Shown one piece after another: positions 25,239 through 32,668 of a DNA stretch of 64,000 nucleotides. Location of the stretch: positions 2,008,001 to 2,072,000 of the forward strand of contig NZ_CP016359.1 in NCBI RefSeq assembly GCF_001951155.1, given 5' to 3'. The stretch is from Christiangramia flava JLT2011 (lineage in GTDB: Bacteria > Bacteroidota > Bacteroidia > Flavobacteriales > Flavobacteriaceae). Below the pieces are notes generated by a model that made no database searches, was not told the origin of the DNA, and saw nothing but the letters and a program-made list of their open reading frames with translations. A program made the translations under genes and the position numbers. Positions within the stretch are counted from its first letter, which is position 1. The number at the start of each line of letters is the position of its first letter.

Positions 25239-25838
25239 TTAGTCGATATAATTTTTCTCAATTCTTGAAAGTATCTTTTTGAAAGATTTGTCCATCATTT
25301 TTTCCGCTGTGACGGCAAAGGAAAAATCTTTGGTATCTTTATAAGCCTGCAGAACGGAGTAAACTTCCTGAATATAAATACTTCCTGGTACGTTTAAATC
25401 GATGATTTCGAGGCTCACCGAAACACTGTTCCTGTCAGATGATGACAGATTCCCAATTTGCATGGAACCTATATCATCGCTTGCCATATTCGTATGGATA
25501 TTGATTAGATAATCGAACGATTCTGCCCCAATTTTCAGCTCGTTTAGTAATTTTTTATCGGGCGAAATAGGAATTCGGGCTGGCAAAATGAGTCCGCTGG
25601 TTTCACTGGCCAGCTTTAGATTATTACGCCCAACATAAGCTGAAAAATTTTCCAGTAATTCTTTTTCAAAATCTTTTTGCAATCGTGTTGGGATATCTCT
25701 TGTATAAACCAGGTAGTTCCCTTCTTGAAATTTGATTGGATCATTTGAAGACCTGGTGCTAAAAGTATAGCTTGGTGTATGACAGGAGCTAAGGATGAAA
25801 AGAAATAAAGAGACGAAGGTTAGGATCAGTTTTTTCAT
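25239..25838 (-). CDS. Lipoprotein of unknown function
   Basis: A 199-residue lipoprotein with lipobox LSSC (Cys near residue 19), then a soluble periplasmic domain with mixed alpha/beta segments such as NYLVYTRDIPTRLQKDFEKE and LVLPARIPI-like stretches. No family was recognised with confidence. It ends 2 bases before the LAB_N gene, so the pair is co-transcribed and the lipoprotein may sit near the LAB_N protein's lipid substrate. Its 5' side is separated from the polyamine operon by a hairpin at 25844-25888. Confidence 0.75.
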   Translation of the reverse strand: MKKLILTFVSLFLFILSSCHTPSYTFSTRSSNDPIKFQEGNYLVYTRDIPTRLQKDFEKELLENFSAYVGRNNLKLASETSGLILPARIPISPDKKLLNELKIGAESFDYLINIHTNMASDDIGSMQIGNLSSSDRNSVSVSLEIIDLNVPGSIYIQEVYSVLQAYKDTKDFSFAVTAEKMMDKSFKKILSRIEKNYID

Positions 25839-25843
25839 AAAGC

Positions 25844-25888
25844 AAAAAGCTACTCAATGTTAAGCAATTATTTACATCGAGTAGCTTT
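25844..25888 (-). terminator. Hairpin terminator downstream of the polyamine operon
   Basis: AAAGCTACTC (25846-25855) and GAGTAGCTTT (25879-25888) are perfect inverted repeats around a 23-base loop. On the minus strand the stem ends in a T run, as expected for an intrinsic terminator after the deoxyhypusine synthase-like gene. Confidence 0.65.
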
Positions 25889-25911
25889 AAGTTGTTGTAA
25901 AACTGTGTTAA

Positions 25912-26883
25912 TTACATATCTAAGAGATAGGCAAAAATAAGCGGCGCCACGATCGTAGCATCACTTTCGATTATATGTTTTGGAGTGTTAATATCCAGTT
26001 TTCCCCAGGTGATCTTTTCATTTGGAACGGCACCGGAGTAGGAACCGTAACTCGTTGTAGAGTCTGAAATCTGACAGAAATAGCTCCAGAAAGGGGTATC
26101 TGTTCTTTCAAGATCCTGGTATAACATTGGCACTACACAAATTGGGAAATCACCTGCAATACCACCACCAATCTGGAAGAAACCAATACCTTTTTCAGAA
26201 TTATCGGTATACCAGTCGGCTAAAAAGGTCATGTATTCGATACCCGATTTCATAGTAGTCGCTTTCAATTCCCCTTTGATCACGTAGGAAGCGAAAATAT
26301 TCCCTAAAGTACTGTCTTCCCAACCCGGGCAAACTATTGGTAAATTCTTTTCCGCAGCGGCGTACATCCAGCTATCTTTCAGGTCAATTTCGTAATACTC
26401 TTCCAGCACTCCGCTTAATAGCAATTTGTACAGGTATTCATGCGGCAGGTATCTTTCTCCTTTATCATCTGCATCTTTCCAGATCTTGAAAATATGTTCC
26501 TGTATTCTGCGGAATGCCTCTTCTTCAGGGATGCAGGTATCGGTCACGCGGTTCAGTCCTTTTTCCAGCAGATCCCATTCTTCCTGCGGGGTTAGATCAC
26601 GATAATTTGGAACGCGTTTGTAATGGCTGTGTGCAACCAGGTTCATCACATCTTCCTCCAGGTTGGCACCCGTACAGGAAATAATATCTACTTTTCCCTG
26701 ACGAATCATTTCGGCAAAAATTTTACCTAGTTCTGCAGTACTCATCGCACCTGCAAGGGAAACAAGCATTTTAGCACCATTTTCCAGCTGCTTTTCGTAA
26801 TCTTTAGCAGCATCTACCAGTGCGGCAGCATTGAAATGCAGGTAATATTTTTCTATGAACTGGGAAATATGTCCTTTATTCAT
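25912..26883 (-). CDS. Deoxyhypusine synthase-family protein
   Basis: A 323-residue NAD-dependent enzyme of the deoxyhypusine synthase fold. The segment EKITWGKLDINT near residues 288-299 contains the WGK whose lysine is the covalent catalytic residue in eukaryotic DHS, and SYGSYSGAVPNE precedes it. Bacteria lack eIF5A, so the reaction here is more likely homospermidine or spermidine-derivative formation. The start overlaps the agmatinase gene by 8 bases on the same strand, placing it at the end of a speA-speB-dhs-like operon. Substrate (putrescine plus spermidine, or two putrescines) is inferred. Confidence 0.88.
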   Translation of the reverse strand: MNKGHISQFIEKYYLHFNAAALVDAAKDYEKQLENGAKMLVSLAGAMSTAELGKIFAEMIRQGKVDIISCTGANLEEDVMNLVAHSHYKRVPNYRDLTPQEEWDLLEKGLNRVTDTCIPEEEAFRRIQEHIFKIWKDADDKGERYLPHEYLYKLLLSGVLEEYYEIDLKDSWMYAAAEKNLPIVCPGWEDSTLGNIFASYVIKGELKATTMKSGIEYMTFLADWYTDNSEKGIGFFQIGGGIAGDFPICVVPMLYQDLERTDTPFWSYFCQISDSTTSYGSYSGAVPNEKITWGKLDINTPKHIIESDATIVAPLIFAYLLDM

Positions 26884-27754
26884 CTTCGTCGTCTTCTTCG
26901 TTATAATTTAAATATTTGAATTTGTAGCTGAGCATCTTATAATAAAGCTTCGCCGCAAGAAAATCTGATGATTTCTCCTCTTTATTCGGGCAAAGCTCTA
27001 CAATGTCAAAGCCAACCACATTTTTTTTCTTGAAGATCATTCTTAGAAAATCAAGCGTCTCGTACCAGAAAAGTCCGCCTGGTTCCGGCGTTCCGGTAGA
27101 AGGCATAATGGAAGGATCAAAGGCATCCAGATCAATCGTTAGGAATACGTTGGGTGTCATCTGGCCAATGGCATCATCCATCCAGTCTTCATAAAGATCA
27201 TGAGCGAAATAAACCTGGTTTTCGTCCATATGTTCCGTTTCTGAAACATCCATAGAGCGAATGCCAACCTGTATGAGGTTGGTCTCTTTACTGGCTTCGT
27301 AAACGGCACAGGCGTGATTGCATTTGGAACCCTCATATTCCGGTCTGAGATCGGCATGAGCATCGATCTGAACCACGGTAAGATCTTCAAACGATTCATT
27401 GAAAGCGCGAATACTTCCTATGGAAATAGAATGCTCCCCTCCAAAAAGCGTTACGAACTTTTCCTGTTTGATGTAGTTCTTCGTCGTTTTGTAGACAGCC
27501 TCCACCATTTTTTCAGGAGAAGCATCCTCGGTAACCGGCGGTGCAAGATAAACCCCTTTTTTATAGACTTCGGAACGGGTTTCTATGTCATAGAGTTCCA
27601 TATTCTCTGAAGCATCCAAAAAAGCATCCGGGCCTTTATCGGCTCCTTTTTGCCAGGTGCTGGTACCGTCGTACGGCACAGGAATCAATACCACCTTAGC
27701 CTCGTCCAGACGGGCATATTTATCGGGTATCCCGGCGTAATTCTTTCTACTCAT
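26876..27754 (-). CDS. speB: Agmatinase (ureohydrolase family)
   Basis: A 292-residue Mn-dependent ureohydrolase. Metal ligands are visible in LFGGEHSISIGS (His), VVQIDAHADLRPEY (D-A-H-A-D) and FLTIDLDAFDPS (D-x-D). It hydrolyses agmatine to putrescine and urea. It lies between arginine decarboxylase upstream and the deoxyhypusine synthase homologue, which it overlaps by 8 bases. The length and all motifs are normal; a plain arginase or other guanidino substrate is less likely given the upstream arginine decarboxylase. Confidence 0.9.
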   Translation of the reverse strand: MSRKNYAGIPDKYARLDEAKVVLIPVPYDGTSTWQKGADKGPDAFLDASENMELYDIETRSEVYKKGVYLAPPVTEDASPEKMVEAVYKTTKNYIKQEKFVTLFGGEHSISIGSIRAFNESFEDLTVVQIDAHADLRPEYEGSKCNHACAVYEASKETNLIQVGIRSMDVSETEHMDENQVYFAHDLYEDWMDDAIGQMTPNVFLTIDLDAFDPSIMPSTGTPEPGGLFWYETLDFLRMIFKKKNVVGFDIVELCPNKEEKSSDFLAAKLYYKMLSYKFKYLNYNEEDDEDE

Positions 27755-27805
27755 GGTTTATTTAATTGGTTATTAGTTGTTTAAATGTATAAAAATTTAA
27801 CGGCA

Positions 27806-29200
27806 TTAGTTGTATCCCAGAATTTCCAGCATTTCACTTGCTTTTTGCTGTTCGGCAAAAACTTTAGTGCTGATGTTCCCATTCTCGTCCTTATCGATGA
27901 GAATATGCTTTGGAGTAGGGATAAGGCAGTGTTGCAAACCACCGTAACCGCCAATCGTTTCCTGGTAGGCGCCGGTATTGAAAAAGCCAATGTAGAGCGG
28001 TTTCTCCCGTTTGAACTTCGGCAAATAGATGGCGTTGGTGTGCTGCTCAGAGTTGTAATAATCGTCGCTGTCACAGGTAAGGCCACCCAGTAATACGCGC
28101 TCATATTCATCATTCCAGCGATTGATCGCCAGCATGACGAATTTTTTGCTGATCGCCCAGGTATCTGGCAGGGTGGTAATGAAAGAGGAATTGATCATAT
28201 TCCATTTTTCACGATCGTTCTGCTGTTTCTGGTACAAAATCTCGTAGATCGCACCGCCGCTTTCACCAACGGTGAAACTTCCGAATTCTGTGAAAATATT
28301 GGGAACATCTACCTCTGCCTCTTCACAGGCCAGTTGGATCTGGTTCACGATCTCTTCAACCATATAGGCATAATCGTAATCAAAGGCCAGGGAATTCTTG
28401 ATCGGGAAGCCGCCACCAATGTTCAGGCTATCCAGAGAAGGGCAAATGCGCTTCAGGTTGATGTAAACTTTTAAACATTTATTGAGTTCGTTCCAGTAAT
28501 AGGCGGTATCACGTATACCGGTATTGATAAAGAAATGCAGCATGCGCAGGTCTACCTGCTCATTTTCCATGATCTGCTTCTTGTAGAACGGAACGATATC
28601 TTTATAGCCAATCCCAAGTCTCGAAGTATAAAATTCAAATTTCGGCTCTTCTTCTGAGGCGATCCTGATGCCAACCTGGAATTTACTGTCGATCTTTTCA
28701 GTCAACAGGTCAAGCTCCTCGTAATTGTCGATCACCGGAATACACTTTTTATGGCCGCCATTCAATAACCTGCTGATGTTTTCAATGTACTGGTCTCTTT
28801 TAAAACCGTTACAAATCACCCAGTTATCATTGCTGAGTTTGCCGTTTTGCTTCAGTTTTTCAACAATATTGATATCGAAAGCTGAAGAGGTTTCGATATG
28901 GATATCATTCTTCAGCGCTTCATTCAGCACATGTTCAAAATGCGAGCTTTTCGTGCAATAACAATAATTATAAGACCCCTTATAATTGTGCTTTTCAATA
29001 GCACTTTTAAACCAGCCTTTTGCGCGGTTAATGTTGTCTGATATCTTTGGCAGATAGGTGAATTTCAATGGAGCACCGTATTTCTTAACCAGCTCCATTA
29101 GGTCGATGTCGTGGAACCTGAGTTCAGAGCCTTCTAAAGTGAATTCCTCCTGAGGGAAATAATAGGTCTGATCGATCAGGTCGCTGTACTTGGTATTCAA
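27806..29200 (-). CDS. speA: Arginine decarboxylase (PLP fold III)
   Basis: A 464-residue alanine-racemase-fold decarboxylase. The PLP lysine is in YCYCTKSSHFEH near residues 81-92, the glycine-rich phosphate-binding segment is SLNIGGGFPIKNS near 257-269, and the second-domain catalytic region with GGLTCDSDDYY lies near 379-389. The protein is shorter than the E. coli SpeA (about 658 residues) and matches the short flavobacterial type. It makes agmatine from arginine, feeding agmatinase 51 bases downstream. The start has an AT-rich upstream region at 29201-29290, probably the operon promoter. Confidence 0.88.
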   Translation of the reverse strand: MNTKYSDLIDQTYYFPQEEFTLEGSELRFHDIDLMELVKKYGAPLKFTYLPKISDNINRAKGWFKSAIEKHNYKGSYNYCYCTKSSHFEHVLNEALKNDIHIETSSAFDINIVEKLKQNGKLSNDNWVICNGFKRDQYIENISRLLNGGHKKCIPVIDNYEELDLLTEKIDSKFQVGIRIASEEEPKFEFYTSRLGIGYKDIVPFYKKQIMENEQVDLRMLHFFINTGIRDTAYYWNELNKCLKVYINLKRICPSLDSLNIGGGFPIKNSLAFDYDYAYMVEEIVNQIQLACEEAEVDVPNIFTEFGSFTVGESGGAIYEILYQKQQNDREKWNMINSSFITTLPDTWAISKKFVMLAINRWNDEYERVLLGGLTCDSDDYYNSEQHTNAIYLPKFKREKPLYIGFFNTGAYQETIGGYGGLQHCLIPTPKHILIDKDENGNISTKVFAEQQKASEMLEILGYN

Positions 29201-29467
29201 TTTTTGCGGAAATTTTTAAAGCTAAAAATTAGAGAATAATTTAAAGGGTCAAAAAAATCGACTGGTAAATTAATGTTAAGAAAGCCTGCGGAAGATTTTC
29301 GGAAAGTTCGAATGCCATTGACGGCCAGCGATCTGGCGTGCGTGATTCGGGATTTTAAGCTTTTTCTCAATTACATACAAATCGATAAAAAGCCGGAATT
29401 TTCACCCGGCTTCTGTATTTTTTGACAATGTAAAAGTATTAAAAAAAGTAAACCTTGCTTAAAAAAT
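29201..29467. other. Intergenic region between speA and pseudouridine synthase genes
   Basis: A 267-base gap. It holds the AT-rich upstream region of the speA operon and the minus-strand terminator of the pseudouridine synthase gene (29387-29412). The stretch 29281-29360 is somewhat more GC-rich and has no reading frame of note. No RNA gene or exact TAnnTTTG promoter was recognised. Confidence 0.5.
29387..29412 (-). terminator. Intrinsic terminator of the pseudouridine synthase gene
   Basis: AAGCCGG (29390-29396) pairs with CCGGCTT (29406-29412) around a 9-base loop; on the minus strand the stem runs directly into TTTT. It lies about 55 bases beyond the stop of the pseudouridine synthase. 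Confidence 0.7.
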
Positions 29468-30310
29468 TTATAGCATTCCCAAATTGATCACTTCCTGCTG
29501 CGTCAGGTTGCGAAAACGACCTCTTGGTAGGTCCTTTTTAGTGAGTCCGCCAAAGACCACGCGGTCGAGGCTTTCCACATTATAACCAAGACTTTTGAAG
29601 ATTTTGGTCACGATGTGTTCCTTGATACTGTTGAGTTCCAGTCCTACTTCAGTATGCGGGCGATCCTCGATAAAACTGATGGCTGTAACCGAAACTTTGG
29701 AACCTTCAATAAACACCCCACCGGTTTTGATCTTTTCAAAATCTTCGGAAGATAGGTTCTTATCCAGCGTGATCTGGTAGATCTGGCGAATCCCGTTTTT
29801 TGGTTTGGCCAGTTTCTTTGCCAGCGTACCATCATTGGTGAATAATAGCAGGCCTTTTGCCTGGTTATCGAGCTTCCCGATAGGTGAAACCCTGGCTGAA
29901 GTCGCCTTGGAAATAAGCTCCATTACGGTGCGCCCGCCTTTTTCGGGGTTCCCGGTAACGAAAAATCCTGCGGGTTTATTCAATAAAATATATTCCGGTT
30001 TTTCCGGGTTGAGCCTGCGATTGTCAAACCGAACATCATCTGTAAGTTTCACGCGGTAACCCATTTCGGTCACCGTTTGCCCGTTTACGGTTACGTTCCC
30101 GGCTGCAATATACATATCGGCTTCTCTACGGGAACAAACGCCGCTATTGGCGATGAATTTATTGAGCCTGATCCCATCTTCATTAGAAAGCGGACTCTTT
30201 TCCATTTTTTTCTTAATAGGAGAGTTACCACGAGCGTAAGACTTGCGCCTTTTTCCGCCGCCCTGTCTTCCGCTGTATTTGGATCCTGAATCGTTACTGC
30301 CTCTACTCAT
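29468..30310 (-). CDS. Pseudouridine synthase (RsuA/RluB family)
   Basis: A 280-residue RNA-modifying enzyme. A basic, glycine-rich N-terminal extension of about 40 residues is followed by an S4 RNA-binding domain (IRLNKFIANSGVCSRREADM, 47-66) and the catalytic domain with GKLDNQAKGLLLFTNDG near 142-158, whose Asp is the conserved nucleophile. Family members convert uridine to pseudouridine in 16S or 23S rRNA; which site cannot be told. Transcribed alone on the minus strand, ending at the terminator at 29387-29412. Confidence 0.9.
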   Translation of the reverse strand: MSRGSNDSGSKYSGRQGGGKRRKSYARGNSPIKKKMEKSPLSNEDGIRLNKFIANSGVCSRREADMYIAAGNVTVNGQTVTEMGYRVKLTDDVRFDNRRLNPEKPEYILLNKPAGFFVTGNPEKGGRTVMELISKATSARVSPIGKLDNQAKGLLLFTNDGTLAKKLAKPKNGIRQIYQITLDKNLSSEDFEKIKTGGVFIEGSKVSVTAISFIEDRPHTEVGLELNSIKEHIVTKIFKSLGYNVESLDRVVFGGLTKKDLPRGRFRNLTQQEVINLGML

Positions 30311-30391
30311 AGCTCAAAATTTTTGCGAAGATACGTTTTAGCTTCGGGGAAGCCAATTTTATTGAAATGTTTTAAAATGAATCGCTTAGCG

Positions 30392-31294
30392 CTAAAAAAC
30401 CCTGTTGATCACCTCATCCAGATCGATCAATAAGATACTGAAAACACCGGCGACAATGATCAGTTTCAGGATATTATGCAATAAAAGATACTGCCATTTT
30501 GCTTTGCTGAAGAATAACAGGAGTAAAAACAGCACCAGCAGGAAAAGGGAAGCGTAAAAATAATAGTCCATTTGCCCAATTTCAAAACGTGAAACCAGCA
30601 ACATAAGCGGGATGACCGCCAGAACAGCACAGATGCTTAAAAAGAACTTGCTCCATTTTTCGCCATACACCAGTGGAATGGTCTGGTAATTCTGTGCGAG
30701 GTCGCCCTGCATGTTCTCCAGGTCTTTTACCAGTTCCCGCATGACGATCATCAGGTACAGGAACATCGCATGGATAAAAATGACCGTTTCAAAGTTCTTG
30801 TAATAAATGAAGATCACGAAAAAAGGGGTGATGGTGAGGATCGAAGCGATGAGGTTCCCGAGGAAAAGAATGCGCTTCAGGCGGTAAGAATACAGCCAGA
30901 TCACAAATATGTATGCCGAAAAGAATACTACTGCGCGAAATGAAACATAACTGGCAAAGAAGATCGAAGCGAAATTCAGCATAAAATAAACCGAAAGCTT
31001 GGTTCGCTGGCTGATCACGCGGTCCAGCATGGTTTTCTTGGGCCGGTTGATGAGGTCTTTTTCGCTGTCGTAAAAATTATTGATGATGTAGCCAGATGCA
31101 ATGACGCTGGAGCTTGCCAGCACCAGAAAAAACAGGTTTGGATCAAAAAGGATCTTGCGAAGAGGCTTATCGTGGGCCAGGATAAAGGCCGAGGTCAGGT
31201 ATTGTGCAATGATGACCACGAGAATATTGTAACCGCGAACCACCGAAAAAAGGCTGAAAATTTTCAGTAGCAGGCGTTTGTTGCTGGCCGACAT
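30392..31294 (-). CDS. UbiA-family prenyltransferase
   Basis: A 300-residue polytopic membrane enzyme with about 8-9 helices. The first aspartate-rich motif is NNFYDSEKDLINRPKKT near residues 66-82, and a second acidic region is VKDLENMQGD near 188-197. Such enzymes attach a polyprenyl group to an aromatic ring or, in the flavobacterial group often called geranylgeranylglycerol-phosphate-type, to another acceptor. It follows the GHMP kinase by 12 bases on the same strand, so it is tied to isoprenoid supply. The acceptor is not certain. Confidence 0.85.
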   Translation of the reverse strand: MSASNKRLLLKIFSLFSVVRGYNILVVIIAQYLTSAFILAHDKPLRKILFDPNLFFLVLASSSVIASGYIINNFYDSEKDLINRPKKTMLDRVISQRTKLSVYFMLNFASIFFASYVSFRAVVFFSAYIFVIWLYSYRLKRILFLGNLIASILTITPFFVIFIYYKNFETVIFIHAMFLYLMIVMRELVKDLENMQGDLAQNYQTIPLVYGEKWSKFFLSICAVLAVIPLMLLVSRFEIGQMDYYFYASLFLLVLFLLLLFFSKAKWQYLLLHNILKLIIVAGVFSILLIDLDEVINRVF

Positions 31295-31306
31295 GTAATT
31301 GAAGTT

Positions 31307-32245
31307 TTAGAAGTTGTAAACGACCTCTAAATTGTAACCTTTAAGCGCTTTACGGGCTTTTTCAATATCCTCGGTAAAGCCAAGAATATACCCGCCGCCA
31401 CCGGAACCGCATAATTTCAGATAGTAATCGTTGGTTTCGATACCTTTTTTCCAAAGTTTATGGAACTGCGCCGGGATCATAGGTTTAAAGTTGTCCAGTA
31501 CCACGTGAGAAAGTTTCTTTACGTTAGAAAACAGAGATTTTACATCACCCTTCAGGAAATCTTCCACACAGGAATCAGTATGCTTAACGAACTGCTCCTT
31601 CAGCATTTTTCTGAAAGGTTCCTGTTTCATGTTCTCCATGAAAATGCTCACCATTGGGCCTGTTTCACCCGTAATCCCTGAATCCAGAAGAAAAACGGCT
31701 CCCGTGCCATTTTCGGTCTGAGAAGGAATACCGGCCGGTTCAATATTTTCTTTAGAATTGATCAGGATCGGGATGCTTAAATAAGAATTCAGTGGGTCAA
31801 GACCAGAAGATTTTCCGTGGAAAAAAGATTCCATTTCTCCGAAGATCTTCTTCAGTTTCAACAGCTTGTCGCGGGTAAGATTTTCCAGGACAGTGATTTT
31901 ATCGGTCGCATATTTATCGTAAATAGCAGCGACTAATGCGCCGCTACTTCCAACGCCGTATCCCTGAGGAATGCTGGAGTCGAAATACATACCTCTTTCA
32001 ATATCTGCTCGAAGTGACTCCAGATCGAAATGAACCAGCTCCGGATTATTTTCCTGCAATTCTTCCAGGTATGCAGCAAATTTCCGCAGATTCTCGTTCG
32101 ATTTTTTACTGATGTCGCTTAGGTTTTCATCCACCTTCAGCGCACCGTTATAAAAATTGTAAGGGATGGACAAGCCTTTGGAATCTTTGATAATTCCATA
32201 TTCACCAAACAAAAGTATTTTCGAGTAGAATAGAGGTCCTTTCAT
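31307..32245 (-). CDS. GHMP kinase, probable mevalonate kinase
   Basis: A 312-residue cytoplasmic kinase. The ATP-binding motif 2 is IPQGYGVGSSGALVAAI near residues 89-105, the N-terminus SKILLFGEYGIIKDSKG is the GHMP first motif, and LCGSGGGGYILGF near 282-294 is motif 3. It phosphorylates mevalonate or phosphomevalonate in the isoprenoid pathway, fitting the diphosphomevalonate decarboxylase upstream at 32652-33737 and the prenyltransferase downstream. The spacing upstream is filled by a decayed S23-type gene between inverted repeats. Confidence 0.85.
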   Translation of the reverse strand: MKGPLFYSKILLFGEYGIIKDSKGLSIPYNFYNGALKVDENLSDISKKSNENLRKFAAYLEELQENNPELVHFDLESLRADIERGMYFDSSIPQGYGVGSSGALVAAIYDKYATDKITVLENLTRDKLLKLKKIFGEMESFFHGKSSGLDPLNSYLSIPILINSKENIEPAGIPSQTENGTGAVFLLDSGITGETGPMVSIFMENMKQEPFRKMLKEQFVKHTDSCVEDFLKGDVKSLFSNVKKLSHVVLDNFKPMIPAQFHKLWKKGIETNDYYLKLCGSGGGGYILGFTEDIEKARKALKGYNLEVVYNF

Positions 32246-32251
32246 ATGCTT

Positions 32252-32286
32252 TCAATTGAAAATTGATAATTGAAAATTGAAAATTA
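32252..32286. repeat. Left AT-rich repeat of the S23 unit
   Basis: Tandem short repeats of the type TTGAAAATTGA, reverse-complement-like to 32634-32668. It lies directly between the GHMP kinase start and the end of the S23 pseudogene, whose original stop (rc of 32284-32286) is inside it. Confidence 0.6.
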
Positions 32287-32622
32287 CTTTTGTTTTGAGC
32301 TTTTAATAATGGCTATGAGTAATCTCAATATTTCCTCAATATCATTTCTTATTTCTTCAAACTAATCTTTATCTAAATAATTACATTCATTTAAAAGATC
32401 AATTCAGTATTCTGTTTCGTTGGCTTCTTTAAGGCCAATTGACAATTTATGAATAAAATCTGCCTTGCTCTCAGCATGTTCTGCTTCACGACCCAATGCT
32501 CCTATTGCCGTTCCAGATCTTAAAACCTGCATGGACATTACAAATTCTTTCTTCTCAGAAGTAAGAAACTTATACAAATTAACAACTTTTGCTGAGAACT
32601 GAAAACTCTTGGATTTTATCAC
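32284..32622 (-). pseudogene. Four-helix-bundle (S23/23S rRNA intervening-sequence) protein, two in-frame stops
   Basis: An S23-family small protein, 112 codons in full. The intact part, codons 1-72, contains the typical AKVVNLYKFLTSEKKEF, VMSMQVLRSGTAIGALGREAEHAESKADF and IGLKEANETEY segments. A TGA (32404-32406) stands where relatives have Trp (ETEYW), and a TAG (32362-32364) follows 14 codons later; after it the frame continues FEEIRNDIEEILRLLIAII and ends at TAA 32284-32286. The remaining reading frame agrees with the family end, so these are point nonsense changes in a once-complete gene. S23 proteins occur near rRNA insertions and in retroelement-like contexts; the role of this copy is unknown. 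Confidence 0.82.
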
Positions 32623-32633
32623 ATTCTCTCTAC

Positions 32634-32668
32634 TCCATTATCCATTGTCAATTATCCATTGTCAATTC
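32634..32668. repeat. Right AT-rich repeat of the S23 unit
   Basis: Contains ATCCATTGTCAATT twice in tandem, complementary in type to 32252-32286. The opposite-strand reading supplies the last codons of diphosphomevalonate decarboxylase (RRIDNG and stop). Just next to it the mvaD strand also carries GCGACGAA-TTG(A/G)CA(A/G)TGG twice, so the gene end itself is repetitive. Confidence 0.6.

Larger units (their letters stand above)
32252..32668. mobile_element. Possible small insertion unit: S23 gene between imperfect inverted repeats
   Basis: A decayed four-helix-bundle gene is enclosed by two repetitive AT-rich stretches, 32252-32286 and 32634-32668. The reverse complement of the left stretch aligns with the right stretch with few mismatches, sharing the core TCAATTATC-ATT-TCAATT, so they form imperfect terminal inverted repeats, each itself made of short direct repeats. 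The left repeat holds the end of the pseudogene and the right repeat supplies the last codons and stop of the diphosphomevalonate decarboxylase gene. The unit separates two genes of one pathway. No transposase is present, so any movement would need help in trans. No target duplication was established. Confidence 0.4.

Noticed and set aside
32252..32668. CRISPR array
   Set aside because: The repeats are short, AT-rich and without regular spacers, and no cas genes are present.
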